A stretch of DNA of 64,000 nucleotides. Source: VXYL01 sp965116935. GTDB lineage: Bacteria > Pseudomonadota > Gammaproteobacteria > Pseudomonadales > Azotimanducaceae. Of this stretch, positions 8,074 through 16,267 are shown one piece after another (positions within the stretch are counted from its first letter, which is position 1; each line of letters begins with the position of its first letter). Location: NCBI GenBank assembly GCA_965116935.1, contig OZ220737.1, positions 744,001 to 808,000 of the forward strand, read 5' to 3'. Below the pieces are notes generated by a model, which ran no database searches, was not told the DNA's origin, and was given only the letters and a program-made list of their open reading frames with translations. Both the position numbers and the translations under genes were made by a program.

Positions 8074-9690
8074 TCAGTCGAAGAGATTCGCAAGGTTCTT
8101 CTTCATCGTGTCGGCGATGTAGAGCGCCAGCGCCTGAATGGTGCTGGTGGGGTTCACGCCTCCGGAAGTCACGAAGATGCTGCCATCGACGATGAAGAGG
8201 TTCTTGACGTCGTGGCTGCGCCCCCACGAGTTCACCACCGACGTCTCCGGATCCTCCCCCATCCGCGCCGTGCCGAGCAGGTGCCATCCGGCTTGGCGGG
8301 CGGGACCGCCGCCCGTCACCTCGATTGCGCCCGCCGCCAGCATCGCTTCCTTGGCGCGGGCAACGCCGTGGTCGAGCATGGCGCGGCTGTTTTCGCTCAG
8401 GGTGTAGGTGATCTTCGGCGCCGGAATGCCGTCCGTGTCCACCAGTTCCGGGTCGAGGGTCACGGTGTTGTGTTCCTCGGGCAGGTCTTCGCAGAGGATG
8501 CCGATGTTGGCCGTGTGGTCGAAGCGGCGCACGAACGCCTCGTGGTGCCCCGGCCCCCACGGAATCGTGCCCGACCGCGCTCCCAGCATCGCGGTGGTCC
8601 ACGGCCAAACGCCCCCACGGACAATCTGCATCATGTAGCCGCGCACGAAATCCCGCTCCGGGTCGGTCTCGTAGAACTCGTTGCTCAACATGCAGCAGCC
8701 TTGCGGCCCCATGTGGCTGTCGAGACGCTCCTCGAACAACCCCTGGACGAATCCGACCGGGTGGAACATGAGGTTCTTGCCGACCAGGCCGCTCGAGTTG
8801 GCGAGGCCGTCCGGAAACTGGGGTGAGGTGGAGTTCAGCAGGATGCGTGGCGTCCCGACGCCGTTGCAGGCGAGCACCACCACTTCCGCGCGCTGATGGT
8901 GCTCCTCGCCGTCTTCGTCGTAGTACCAGATGCCGTCCGCCATGCCGTCTGCGTTCACGGTGATCTCACGCACGCGGCAGCGCGTCCTCAACTCAACGCC
9001 GCTGCGCAGGGCCACGGGCCAATAGGTGATGTCCGTGCTCGACTTCGCACCTTGCGCGCAGCCGGACGTGCAAGGCCCTAGGTTCTTGCACTGGTCACGA
9101 CCTTCGTAGGGGCGGGAGATGATGGCGCTGTCCGCCGGCCACCAGTGCCAGCCGAGCTCGTTGAAGCCTCGTGCCACCGTCTCGCCCACCCGACCGAGCG
9201 GCAGCGGCGGCAAGGGCGGCTGCTTGGGCGGATAGGACGGGTCTCCCGCGAGCCCCGAAACGCCCATCATGCGGTCGTTTTCGGCGAAGTACGGCTCCAG
9301 GGCGTCGTAGTCCACGGGCCAGTCGTCGGCCACGCCGTCAAGGCTTTTCACCCGAAAATCAGAAGGATGCAGGCGCGGAAAATGTGCGGCATAGAGGATT
9401 GTGCCGCCCCCGACGCCGTTGAAGTTCACCACCGAAATCGGCGAATCGTCGTTGTTGATGGGATAGTCGGTGGGGCGGGCGCGCACGTTGGGATCGATGT
9501 GGTCGCGCTCGGTCAGGCGCTGTTCCCAATCCGGGAAGTTGGTCGGGTATTCCGACGGATTCGTCCAATCCCCCTGCTCCATGCAGACGATGCGCATCCG
9601 CGTCTCGGCAAGACTCCACGCCACCGCCGCCCCCGATGCCCCGGCGCCGATGATCAGGACGTCGACCGGATCCCCGTCTCGACTGGACAT
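8074..9690 (-). CDS. GMC-family FAD-dependent dehydrogenase
   Basis: A 538-residue flavoprotein. VDVLIIGAGASGAAVAWSL near the N-terminus is the FAD-binding GxGxxG fold. FNGVGGGTILYAAHFPR is the second GMC signature, and GWHLLGTARMGEDP plus GVNPTSTIQALALYIAD hold the active-site His and Asn. The ATG at 9690 is chosen over an upstream in-frame codon because GGAAGGGGTAT precedes it directly and the fold starts ten residues later. With the small subunit at 7601-8056 it resembles the gluconate/sorbitol dehydrogenase type that passes electrons to a cytochrome. The sugar or alcohol substrate is unknown, and no cytochrome c subunit is adjacent. Confidence 0.9.
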   Translation of the reverse strand: MSSRDGDPVDVLIIGAGASGAAVAWSLAETRMRIVCMEQGDWTNPSEYPTNFPDWEQRLTERDHIDPNVRARPTDYPINNDDSPISVVNFNGVGGGTILYAAHFPRLHPSDFRVKSLDGVADDWPVDYDALEPYFAENDRMMGVSGLAGDPSYPPKQPPLPPLPLGRVGETVARGFNELGWHWWPADSAIISRPYEGRDQCKNLGPCTSGCAQGAKSSTDITYWPVALRSGVELRTRCRVREITVNADGMADGIWYYDEDGEEHHQRAEVVVLACNGVGTPRILLNSTSPQFPDGLANSSGLVGKNLMFHPVGFVQGLFEERLDSHMGPQGCCMLSNEFYETDPERDFVRGYMMQIVRGGVWPWTTAMLGARSGTIPWGPGHHEAFVRRFDHTANIGILCEDLPEEHNTVTLDPELVDTDGIPAPKITYTLSENSRAMLDHGVARAKEAMLAAGAIEVTGGGPARQAGWHLLGTARMGEDPETSVVNSWGRSHDVKNLFIVDGSIFVTSGGVNPTSTIQALALYIADTMKKNLANLFD

Positions 9691-9754
9691 ATACCCCTTC
9701 CAACCACAGCACAAAATCCATGTGTCCGCCGCAGCATAGCGCCTCCGGTCTCGC

Positions 9755-9826
9755 TTGACATCCAAGCGACGGGCTGGTTAGGTGCGATGTGGGAAAAATG
9801 GGTTACGAAGTGGCGATTTGTGGTGG
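9755..9826 (+). promoter_or_regulatory. dcw promoter with MraZ-box-like repeats
   Basis: A perfect -35 hexamer TTGACA (9755-9760) is followed 17 bp later by a weak -10 (TTAGGT, 9778-9783). Just downstream come TGG-starting repeats at 9790 (TGGGA), 9799 (TGGGT), 9811 (TGGCG) and 9821 (TGGTG), spaced 9, 12 and 10 bp. MraZ is known to bind about 10-bp-spaced TGGG repeats in front of its own gene. The layout therefore fits autoregulation of the dcw cluster by MraZ. Confidence 0.65.
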
Positions 9827-9882
9827 CCAAGGGCGATCTGTCGGACGAAGACTTTGGCTCCTTGCAAAACCTCTCCCAGGAA

Positions 9883-10326
9883 TTGCGGGGGATCGTCGAT
9901 GTAAGCCTCGACGAGCGGGGTCGAATGGCGATTCCGGGGCGCTACCGGCAGGCGTTTGCGGCCGGTGACGGCGGCCGGGCGGTGGTCACCATCGACCGGC
10001 ACGAACGCTGTTTGCTGGTGTACCCGCCAGCCGAATGGGCGGCGGTGCAGGAGGGGTTGAAGGGGTTGCACAACGCCTCGAGCCGCGTGCGCAAGGTGCA
10101 GCGAATGCTCATCGGCTTCGCCTTCGACATCGAGATCGATCGTCAGGGGCGACTTCTCATTCCGCCGAAGCTGCGCGAATACTCCGGCATCGACCGCAAG
10201 GCCGTCCTCCTCGGCCAACTCAACAAGCTCGAACTTTGGAGCGCCGAAGGCTGGCAGCTAAACATGGAAGGCTGGCCCGACACCGGTGGTGACGACGAGG
10301 ATGAGCTGCGTGCACTCAGAATCTGA
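9883..10326 (+). CDS. mraZ: Transcriptional regulator MraZ
   Basis: First gene of the division/cell wall cluster. MraZ forms a ring of AbrB-like units that binds its own promoter. Both DxxxR signatures are present (LDERGRMAIPGRYR and IDRQGRLLIPPKLR). The frame is open from far upstream. I place the start at TTG 9883 because the family begins with a few residues before R-G and gives a normal 147-residue protein, and because the MraZ-box repeats at 9790-9826 would otherwise be inside the gene. The alternative is ATG 9787 (179 residues), which has a fair AGGT site. The start is uncertain; the identity is firm. Confidence 0.92.
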   Translation: MRGIVDVSLDERGRMAIPGRYRQAFAAGDGGRAVVTIDRHERCLLVYPPAEWAAVQEGLKGLHNASSRVRKVQRMLIGFAFDIEIDRQGRLLIPPKLREYSGIDRKAVLLGQLNKLELWSAEGWQLNMEGWPDTGGDDEDELRALRI

Positions 10327-10374
10327 CCGCAGCGCGGCGCAAGCAACCCATGCCAGCAAGGCAGGGCGCGAAGA

Positions 10375-11478
10375 ATGATGGAGCATGTTCCTGTCCTGCT
10401 TGCTGAGACGGTGCGGGCGCTCGTGGGCGACCCGTCCGGCCTGTATGTCGACGGCACTTTCGGTCGCGGTGGCCACTCGCGCCGCCTCCTTGCCGCGCTC
10501 GACGCCGACGCCCGCCTCATCGCGTTCGATGCCGACGAGGAGGCTTTCCGCGCCGCGTCCGAACTGGCCCAGCAAGACGCCCGCGTTCAAGCGGTGCGCG
10601 CCCGCTTCAGCGAACTAGGCCAGCACATGCCGCCGGGCGAAGGCGCGGCCGGCGTGATGCTCGATGTCGGCGTCTCCTCGCCGCAACTAGACGACGCGGA
10701 GCGGGGTTTCAGTTTCAACCACGACGGTCCTCTCGACATGCGCATGGACCAGCGCCGCGACATGACCGCGGCCGATTGGCTCGGCAGCGCCAGCGAAGGC
10801 GAAATCGCCGACGTGCTGCGTCGCTTTGGCGAAGAACGCCATGCCCGTCGCATTGCCCACCGCATCGCCTTGAAACGCCCGCTTCGCACCACCGGTGAAC
10901 TGCGTGATGTCGTGATGGGGGCGAGCCCGACGCGCGCCCGCGATGCCCTGCGACAAACCGCCACCCGGGTCTTCCAGGCGATCCGCATTCACGTCAACGA
11001 CGAACTCGTGGAGCTCGACCGCGGCCTCGATGCCGCACTCGCAGCACTTCACCCCGGTGGCCGGCTCGCCGTGATCACTTTTCATAGCCTGGAACACCGC
11101 ACGGTGCGACAGCGCTTGCGCAACTGGCAGCAAGGCCCGCCGACGCCACGCCGCTTGCCGGTGCCGACGGCGTTCTCGCCGCTGGCGAAGGCGGTCGGCA
11201 AGGGCATCCGCCCCGATGCGACCGAAGTCGCCGCCAATCCTCGCTCCCGCAGCGCCGTGTTGCATGTGGCGGAAAAGCTCAGCCAAGCCGGGGCGAACTC
11301 TACGGACCCTTCTCGCGCTTCCAGCCGTGGCGGTTCGGGGGCCGTAGGGAACGGGCTCGTCCTGTCCCGGCGCGCCCTGACGGGCGCGCAGACGCTGCGA
11401 TGTACTCGGCACGGATGGGACAAGCCCGTCCCCCACGAAGAAACACGTTTGCTCGCACCCGTGGAGGCGAGCGCATGA
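10375..11478 (+). CDS. rsmH: 16S rRNA (cytosine-1402-N4)-methyltransferase RsmH
   Basis: A SAM-dependent methyltransferase of 367 residues. HVPVLLAETV, YVDGTFGRGGHSR (SAM loop), LDVGVSSPQLD, GPLDMRMD and ITFHSLEHRTVR are all RsmH landmarks. It modifies C1402 in the ribosomal P site. The family normally ends just after NPRSRSAVLHVAEKL, at about residue 308. Here about 59 more residues follow, most of them translated from a dispersed R2 repeat (11341-11434), so the tail is probably non-functional. The stop overlaps the ftsL start (ATGA). Confidence 0.95.
   Translation: MMEHVPVLLAETVRALVGDPSGLYVDGTFGRGGHSRRLLAALDADARLIAFDADEEAFRAASELAQQDARVQAVRARFSELGQHMPPGEGAAGVMLDVGVSSPQLDDAERGFSFNHDGPLDMRMDQRRDMTAADWLGSASEGEIADVLRRFGEERHARRIAHRIALKRPLRTTGELRDVVMGASPTRARDALRQTATRVFQAIRIHVNDELVELDRGLDAALAALHPGGRLAVITFHSLEHRTVRQRLRNWQQGPPTPRRLPVPTAFSPLAKAVGKGIRPDATEVAANPRSRSAVLHVAEKLSQAGANSTDPSRASSRGGSGAVGNGLVLSRRALTGAQTLRCTRHGWDKPVPHEETRLLAPVEASA
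11341..11434 (+). repeat. R2 dispersed repeat inside the rsmH 3' end
   Basis: Contains GGGAACGGGCTCGTCCTGTC, GCGCGCCCTGACGGGCGCG and GGGACAAGCCCGTCCC blocks, shared with 28728-28802 and 43912-43996. Translated in frame as the C-terminal tail of RsmH. Confidence 0.75.
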
Positions 11479-11753
11479 GCTTGCGTCGAAGACGCCCGCT
11501 GTGGCTCGGCGTAACCGTGGCGGTGTACGCGCTGGTAGGCCTGACCGGCATCGGCGCGGCGCTGAAGGCGGCCGAGATGCGGGCGCTGTTCACCCACCTC
11601 GAAGAGGTCCGCAAAACCCGCGACGGCCACCTTGAGGAGTACAAGTACCTCCTCCTCGAACGCGCCACCCTCAAGTCCTATCAGGACGTCGAACGCATCG
11701 CCGTGGCCGAGCTCGACATGCGCTTTCCCGACGAGGTGCGGCTCGCGCGATGA
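11475..11753 (+). CDS. ftsL: Cell division protein FtsL
   Basis: A 92-residue bitopic protein: basic start (MSLRRRRPLW), one membrane segment (GVTVAVYALVGLTGIGAAL), then a coiled-coil region (HLEEVRKTRDGHLEEYKYLL) and a conserved ERIAVAELDMRFP end. FtsL joins FtsB and FtsQ in the divisome. Identity rests on position between rsmH and ftsI plus this architecture, since FtsL sequences diverge widely. It overlaps rsmH and ftsI by ATGA junctions, implying coupled translation. Confidence 0.88.
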   Translation: MSLRRRRPLWLGVTVAVYALVGLTGIGAALKAAEMRALFTHLEEVRKTRDGHLEEYKYLLLERATLKSYQDVERIAVAELDMRFPDEVRLAR

Positions 11754-13561
11754 GAGCCAGCCACCCCGATCCGGCCCGCGCAGTGGCGCCGCGCTGGCGC
11801 CATCACGCGGTGGCGTGGACGTTTTTGCTTGGCGTCGGTGCCTTGGTGTTGCGGGCGGGCTATCTCGTCGTCACGGATCGGGAGTTCCTGGTCGATCAAG
11901 GCGAGGCGCGGTCGATCCGCAATCTCGAAATCCCGGCGCACCGAGGCATGATCTACGACCGCATGGGCACGCCACTGGCGGTGAGCGCGCCCATGGCCGC
12001 CGCCTGGGTGGACCCGACCGAAACCGTGCTCGCCCCCGCCGATGCCGAGGCGCTGGCCGCCATTTTGGAAGTCGATGCCGAACGCATCCGCGCGCGCGTC
12101 AACGCCGCTCGGGAGCGGCAGCGCCGCTTTGCCTATATCGCTCGCCGGGTGGAACCCGATGCAGAACGTCGCGTTCGTGCCCTTGGCATTGCCGGCATGT
12201 ACTTGCAGCCGGAGTACCACCGCTTCTACCCCGCCGGTGAGGTGGCCGCGCATCTGGTCGGACGCACGGACATCGACGACCGCGGCCAAGAAGGCATCGA
12301 ACGGGCCTTCAATTCCGTCCTCAGCGGCGAGCCCGGCACCAAGCGCGTGCTGCGGGACCTGCCCGGCAACACCGTCAAGGAGCTTCTGCTCGAGAGTCCC
12401 GAGGACGGCGACGATTTGTTCCTGGGTCTGGATCTCCGGCTGCAGTTCTACGCCCATCGCGCGCTGGGCCAGGCGATCAAGCGGCACAAGGCGCGTTCCG
12501 GTTCGGTGGTGATGGTGGACGTGGCCAGCGGCGACATCCTCGCGCTCGCCAACCAGCCATCGTTCAACCCCAACGACTGGGGCGCGCGCGGCGTCGTGAT
12601 TCGCAACCATGCGCTGACGGACCAGTTCGAGCCGGGCTCAACGGTGAAGCCCGTCACCGTGCTGGCCGCCCTCGAGACCGGCGAATACCGCAGCGACACC
12701 GAGATCGACACTTCCCCAGGCTGGTTCAGCGTCGGCCGCAAGCTCATCGAGGACCCGCTCAACCGCGGCGTGCTGACCCTGGCCGGGGTCGTCGCCAAGT
12801 CGAGCCAAGTCGGCATCACCAAGGTTGCCCTTGCGCTTGAGGAACGAGCCGTGTTCGACGCATTGCGGCGCGCCGGCTTCGGTTCAGCCTCCATTACCGG
12901 CTTGCCGGAGGAGACCGCCGGATTCCTCACCGACCGCGACCTCGGCCGTCCCATCGGCCGCGCCACCATCGCCTACGGCTATGGCCTCACGGTGTCCGCC
13001 GCACAACTGGCAAAGGTGTACCTGACCCTCGCCAGCGGCGGCGTGCGGCGCGAACTGAATCTCTTGCGCGACGCAAGGCCATTGCCGCCAGAGCGCGTGT
13101 TCGACGCGGAGCTGGTCGCCGAAGTCGTGGACATGATGCGCGGCGTCGTTGCAGTCGGCGGCACGGCACGCATGGCCAGCGTCCCCGGCTACAGCGTTGC
13201 CGGCAAGACCGGCACCGTGCGCAAGGTCGGCAGCGCCGGTTACGACGACTCCAGCCACGTCGCCTTCTTTGCCGGCTTCGCGCCGGCAGAACGGCCCCGG
13301 GTGGTGGCGGTGGTGGTCATCAACGAGCCTTCGGGCGAGCTCATCGGCGGCGGCACCGTCGCGGCGCCGGTCTTTTCCAGGGTCGTGGCGCGCACCTTGC
13401 GCCTGCTCGGCGTCCCCCCGGACGAAATCGCCCCGAGCGCCGAAGCCGTAGCCTCGCGTTCGCCTGAGCGGAGCGACCACGCTGTCGAAGACGCCGGGTC
13501 GCTGGCGCTCGGGGTCTGGCCCCAGCCACTTGGCCAAGACACGTCGGTGATTCGGCTTTGA
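11750..13561 (+). CDS. ftsI: Peptidoglycan transpeptidase FtsI (PBP3)
   Basis: A 603-residue class B penicillin-binding protein making septal peptidoglycan cross-links. An N-terminal membrane anchor (about residues 20-42) leads to the PBP dimerisation domain (IPAHRGMIYDRMGTPLAVS) and the transpeptidase domain. Nucleophile Ser297 is in the STVK motif, SSQ at 351-353 takes the SxN place, and K486-T-G-T is the third motif. The middle motif has Gln instead of the usual Asn. The last about 45 residues are low-complexity and may be repeat-derived. A 165-bp gap with an R3 repeat separates it from murE. Confidence 0.95.
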   Translation: MRASHPDPARAVAPRWRHHAVAWTFLLGVGALVLRAGYLVVTDREFLVDQGEARSIRNLEIPAHRGMIYDRMGTPLAVSAPMAAAWVDPTETVLAPADAEALAAILEVDAERIRARVNAARERQRRFAYIARRVEPDAERRVRALGIAGMYLQPEYHRFYPAGEVAAHLVGRTDIDDRGQEGIERAFNSVLSGEPGTKRVLRDLPGNTVKELLLESPEDGDDLFLGLDLRLQFYAHRALGQAIKRHKARSGSVVMVDVASGDILALANQPSFNPNDWGARGVVIRNHALTDQFEPGSTVKPVTVLAALETGEYRSDTEIDTSPGWFSVGRKLIEDPLNRGVLTLAGVVAKSSQVGITKVALALEERAVFDALRRAGFGSASITGLPEETAGFLTDRDLGRPIGRATIAYGYGLTVSAAQLAKVYLTLASGGVRRELNLLRDARPLPPERVFDAELVAEVVDMMRGVVAVGGTARMASVPGYSVAGKTGTVRKVGSAGYDDSSHVAFFAGFAPAERPRVVAVVVINEPSGELIGGGTVAAPVFSRVVARTLRLLGVPPDEIAPSAEAVASRSPERSDHAVEDAGSLALGVWPQPLGQDTSVIRL

Positions 13562-13608
13562 GGCGCCGTTGGTGGAGAATCGGCGTATTGTGCAACGGGT
13601 TCCACGCG

Positions 13609-13663
13609 AGCGCCACAAGAACCGCTGCCTTGGGCAACGCTTCTTGCCCAGCCCAAGCCGTCC
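13609..13663 (+). repeat. R3 dispersed repeat, copy 2
   Basis: Lies in the only sizeable non-coding gap between ftsI and murE. It matches 492-550 (inverted) and 55181-55232. Confidence 0.75.
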
Positions 13664-13726
13664 TCAAACCCGGTCGGCATTCGGCCGGCTTGCGCCGTCC
13701 GAAGTCCGACAGGCTGTGAGGGCGAC

Positions 13727-15181
13727 ATGACGTTGCGCGAGCTCGTCGGTCGTACCGACCTGCCGGATGTGCCCGTCTCTGGACTCAGCAGCGACTCCCG
13801 GCAGCTACAGCCCGGCGACGCGTTCGTCGCCTGCGCCGGCCGAGCCTTCGACGGCCATGACTTCGTGGCCGAGGCGGAGCGGCGCGGGGCGATTGCGGTG
13901 CTGGCGGAACGAGCGGTGAAGGCGACCATTCCCGTCGCGGTGTTGCCGGACTTGGCGCACCGTCGCGGCCAATTGGCGGCGCGCTTCCACGGCTGCCCGT
14001 CGGAGCGGCTGACCGTGGTGGGCGTCACCGGCACCAACGGCAAGACCACGGTCGCTCACAGCATCGCTGCAGCCATGCCGCACGCAGCCTTCGCCGGCAC
14101 CGTGGGCTGGGGGTTCCCGAAGGCACTCCGACCGGCAGCGCTCACCACCGAAGATCCGATCACCGTGCAGACGCGGCTCAGAACATTGCTGGACGCCGGT
14201 GCCAACTCCGTCGCCATGGAGGTGAGTTCCCACGCGCTCGAGCAAGGCCGCGTGCAGGAAGTGGCCTTCGACGTCGCCGTCTTCACGAACCTCAGCCGCG
14301 ACCACCTCGACTACCACGGCAGCATGGAGCGCTACGCGGACGCCAAGAAAAAGCTGTTCCGGCGCGACTTGCGCGCCGCCATCGCCAACGTCGACGACGC
14401 CACCGGCCGCTCCATCCTCGCCGAGACGAGCGCGGCCAGCATCGACTCCTTCGGCTTCGGCCGAGCCGCCGACGCCGATGTCTCCTGGAGCGACGTCCGC
14501 TACGGCACCGAAGGTCTTGCCGGCACCTGGCGCACGCCGTGGGGCAAGGCGTCGTTCGAGGCCCCCGGCTTTTTTGGCGAGTTCTCGCTCCGCAACCTAG
14601 CGGCGGCGCTGACGGCCCAATGCGCGGCCGGCGTGGCGCTCGACGACGCCGCCTCGGCCATGCGGCATCTGCCGCCGCCACCCGGCCGGATGCAAGTGGC
14701 GCAGGAAGCCGGCAAGCCCCTTACCCTCATCGACTATGCCCACACCCCCGATGCGCTCGAGGCGGCGCTGGCGGCGGTGCGCCAGCACCTTCCGGCCGCA
14801 TCGAGACGCTGCCTGCTGGTGGTGTTCGGCTGCGGCGGCGACCGGGACCGAGGCAAGCGCGCGGCCATGGCGAAGGCCGCGGAGGCCGGCGCCGACGCCG
14901 TCTTTCTCACCTCCGACAACCCCCGCGGCGAAGACCCGGAACGCATCCTCGACGACGCCATGCAGGGATTTCGCGAGCCCGATCGAGTCTGGCGCATGGC
15001 GGACCGCGCCCGTGCCATCGAGTCGGCCATCGGCATGGCCCGAACCATCGACATCGTGCTGATCGCCGGGAAGGGTCACGAGACCTACCAAGAGATAGAC
15101 GGCGTGCGACGACCGTTCTCGGATCTCGACCAAGCCCGCATCGCGCTGTCGCGCGCGGGCACCAGCGGTGGGAGGGCCTGA
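13727..15181 (+). CDS. murE: UDP-MurNAc-L-Ala-D-Glu:meso-diaminopimelate ligase MurE
   Basis: A 484-residue Mur ligase. The ATP loop GTNGKTT is at residues 102-108, the middle domain has HDxLDYHG-type FTNLSRDHLDYHG, and the specificity motif D397-N-P-R indicates meso-diaminopimelate, as in Gram-negatives. It adds the third residue of the peptidoglycan stem peptide. The stop shares a base with the mraY start (TGATG), leaving no room for murF, which normally lies here. Confidence 0.95.
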   Translation: MTLRELVGRTDLPDVPVSGLSSDSRQLQPGDAFVACAGRAFDGHDFVAEAERRGAIAVLAERAVKATIPVAVLPDLAHRRGQLAARFHGCPSERLTVVGVTGTNGKTTVAHSIAAAMPHAAFAGTVGWGFPKALRPAALTTEDPITVQTRLRTLLDAGANSVAMEVSSHALEQGRVQEVAFDVAVFTNLSRDHLDYHGSMERYADAKKKLFRRDLRAAIANVDDATGRSILAETSAASIDSFGFGRAADADVSWSDVRYGTEGLAGTWRTPWGKASFEAPGFFGEFSLRNLAAALTAQCAAGVALDDAASAMRHLPPPPGRMQVAQEAGKPLTLIDYAHTPDALEAALAAVRQHLPAASRRCLLVVFGCGGDRDRGKRAAMAKAAEAGADAVFLTSDNPRGEDPERILDDAMQGFREPDRVWRMADRARAIESAIGMARTIDIVLIAGKGHETYQEIDGVRRPFSDLDQARIALSRAGTSGGRA

Positions 15182-16263
15182 TGCTGCTTGCGTTCACCAA
15201 CTTCCTGTCCGAGTACGTGAGCCTGTTCTCGGTGTTCCAGTACCTCACCTTTCGAACCATGGTGAGCACGGTGACCGCACTCGGGCTGTCGCTCGTCATC
15301 GGTCCGCACATCATCCGCAAGCTGCAGCAGCATCAGGTGGGCCAAGTGGTGCGCGATGACGGCCCCGAGACGCATCTGACCAAGGCCGGCACCCCAACCA
15401 TGGGTGGCGGCCTGATCCTCGCCGCACTCGTCGCCACTACGCTGCTTTGGTGCGACCTCACCAATCGCTACATCTGGATCGTGCTCGGCGTCACCCTGGC
15501 ATTCGGTGCCGTGGGCTGGGTTGACGATTACCTGAAAATCTCCCGCGGCCATCCGGGCGGGCTGCCGGCGCGATGGAAGTACCTCTGGCAGTCCGTGTTC
15601 GGCTTCATCGCCGCTGTGCTCCTCTTCACCGGCGCGACCACGCCGCAGGAGACCGCACTCATCGTGCCCATCTTCAAGCAGGTGGCGATTCCTCTCGGCC
15701 TCGGCTTCGTCCTGGTGGCGTACTTCGTCATCGTCTTCATGAGCAACGCCGTCAACCTCACCGACGGGCTCGACGGACTCGCCATCCTGCCGACGGCCAT
15801 GGTGGGCGGCGGCTTGGGCCTCATCGCCTATGTCGCCGGCCACGCCGAGTTCGCCGAGTACCTGCAGATCCCCTACATCGCCGGTGCCGGCGAACTGGCC
15901 GTGTTCTGTGGCGCGCTGATCGGCGCCGGGCTCGGCTTTCTCTGGTTCAACACCTATCCCGCGCAAGTGTTCATGGGCGATGTGGGGGCGCTGGCCCTCG
16001 GCGCCGCGCTCGGCGTCGTCGCCGTCATCGTCCGGCACGAGATCGTGCTGCTGGTCATGGGGGGCCTCTTCGTGCTGGAGGCCGCCTCGGTGATCGTCCA
16101 GGTGACCTCGTTCAAGCTCACCGGCAAGCGCGTCTTCCGCATGGCGCCGATCCACCACCATTTCGAACTGCTGGGCTGGCCCGAGCCGCGCGTGATCGTG
16201 CGACTGTGGATCGTCACCCTGCTGCTCGTGCTGGTGGGGCTGGCAACGCTCAAGCTGCGCTGA
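15181..16263 (+). CDS. mraY: Phospho-MurNAc-pentapeptide translocase MraY
   Basis: A 360-residue integral membrane enzyme making lipid I from UDP-MurNAc-pentapeptide and undecaprenyl phosphate. TPTMGGGLIL, GWVDDYLK (catalytic Asp pair), NAVNLTDGLDGLA, and MAPIHHHFELLGWPE near the C-terminus are diagnostic. About ten membrane segments are apparent. The ATG at 15181 overlaps the murE stop and gives the family length; the frame is open much further upstream but only inside murE. Confidence 0.96.
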   Translation: MLLAFTNFLSEYVSLFSVFQYLTFRTMVSTVTALGLSLVIGPHIIRKLQQHQVGQVVRDDGPETHLTKAGTPTMGGGLILAALVATTLLWCDLTNRYIWIVLGVTLAFGAVGWVDDYLKISRGHPGGLPARWKYLWQSVFGFIAAVLLFTGATTPQETALIVPIFKQVAIPLGLGFVLVAYFVIVFMSNAVNLTDGLDGLAILPTAMVGGGLGLIAYVAGHAEFAEYLQIPYIAGAGELAVFCGALIGAGLGFLWFNTYPAQVFMGDVGALALGAALGVVAVIVRHEIVLLVMGGLFVLEAASVIVQVTSFKLTGKRVFRMAPIHHHFELLGWPEPRVIVRLWIVTLLLVLVGLATLKLR

Positions 16264-16267
16264 AGTC

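Noticed and set aside
9787..10326. ATG 9787 as the mraZ start
   Set aside because: It has a fair ribosome site, but the 32 added residues match no MraZ N-terminus and cover the MraZ-box repeats. Kept as an alternative only.
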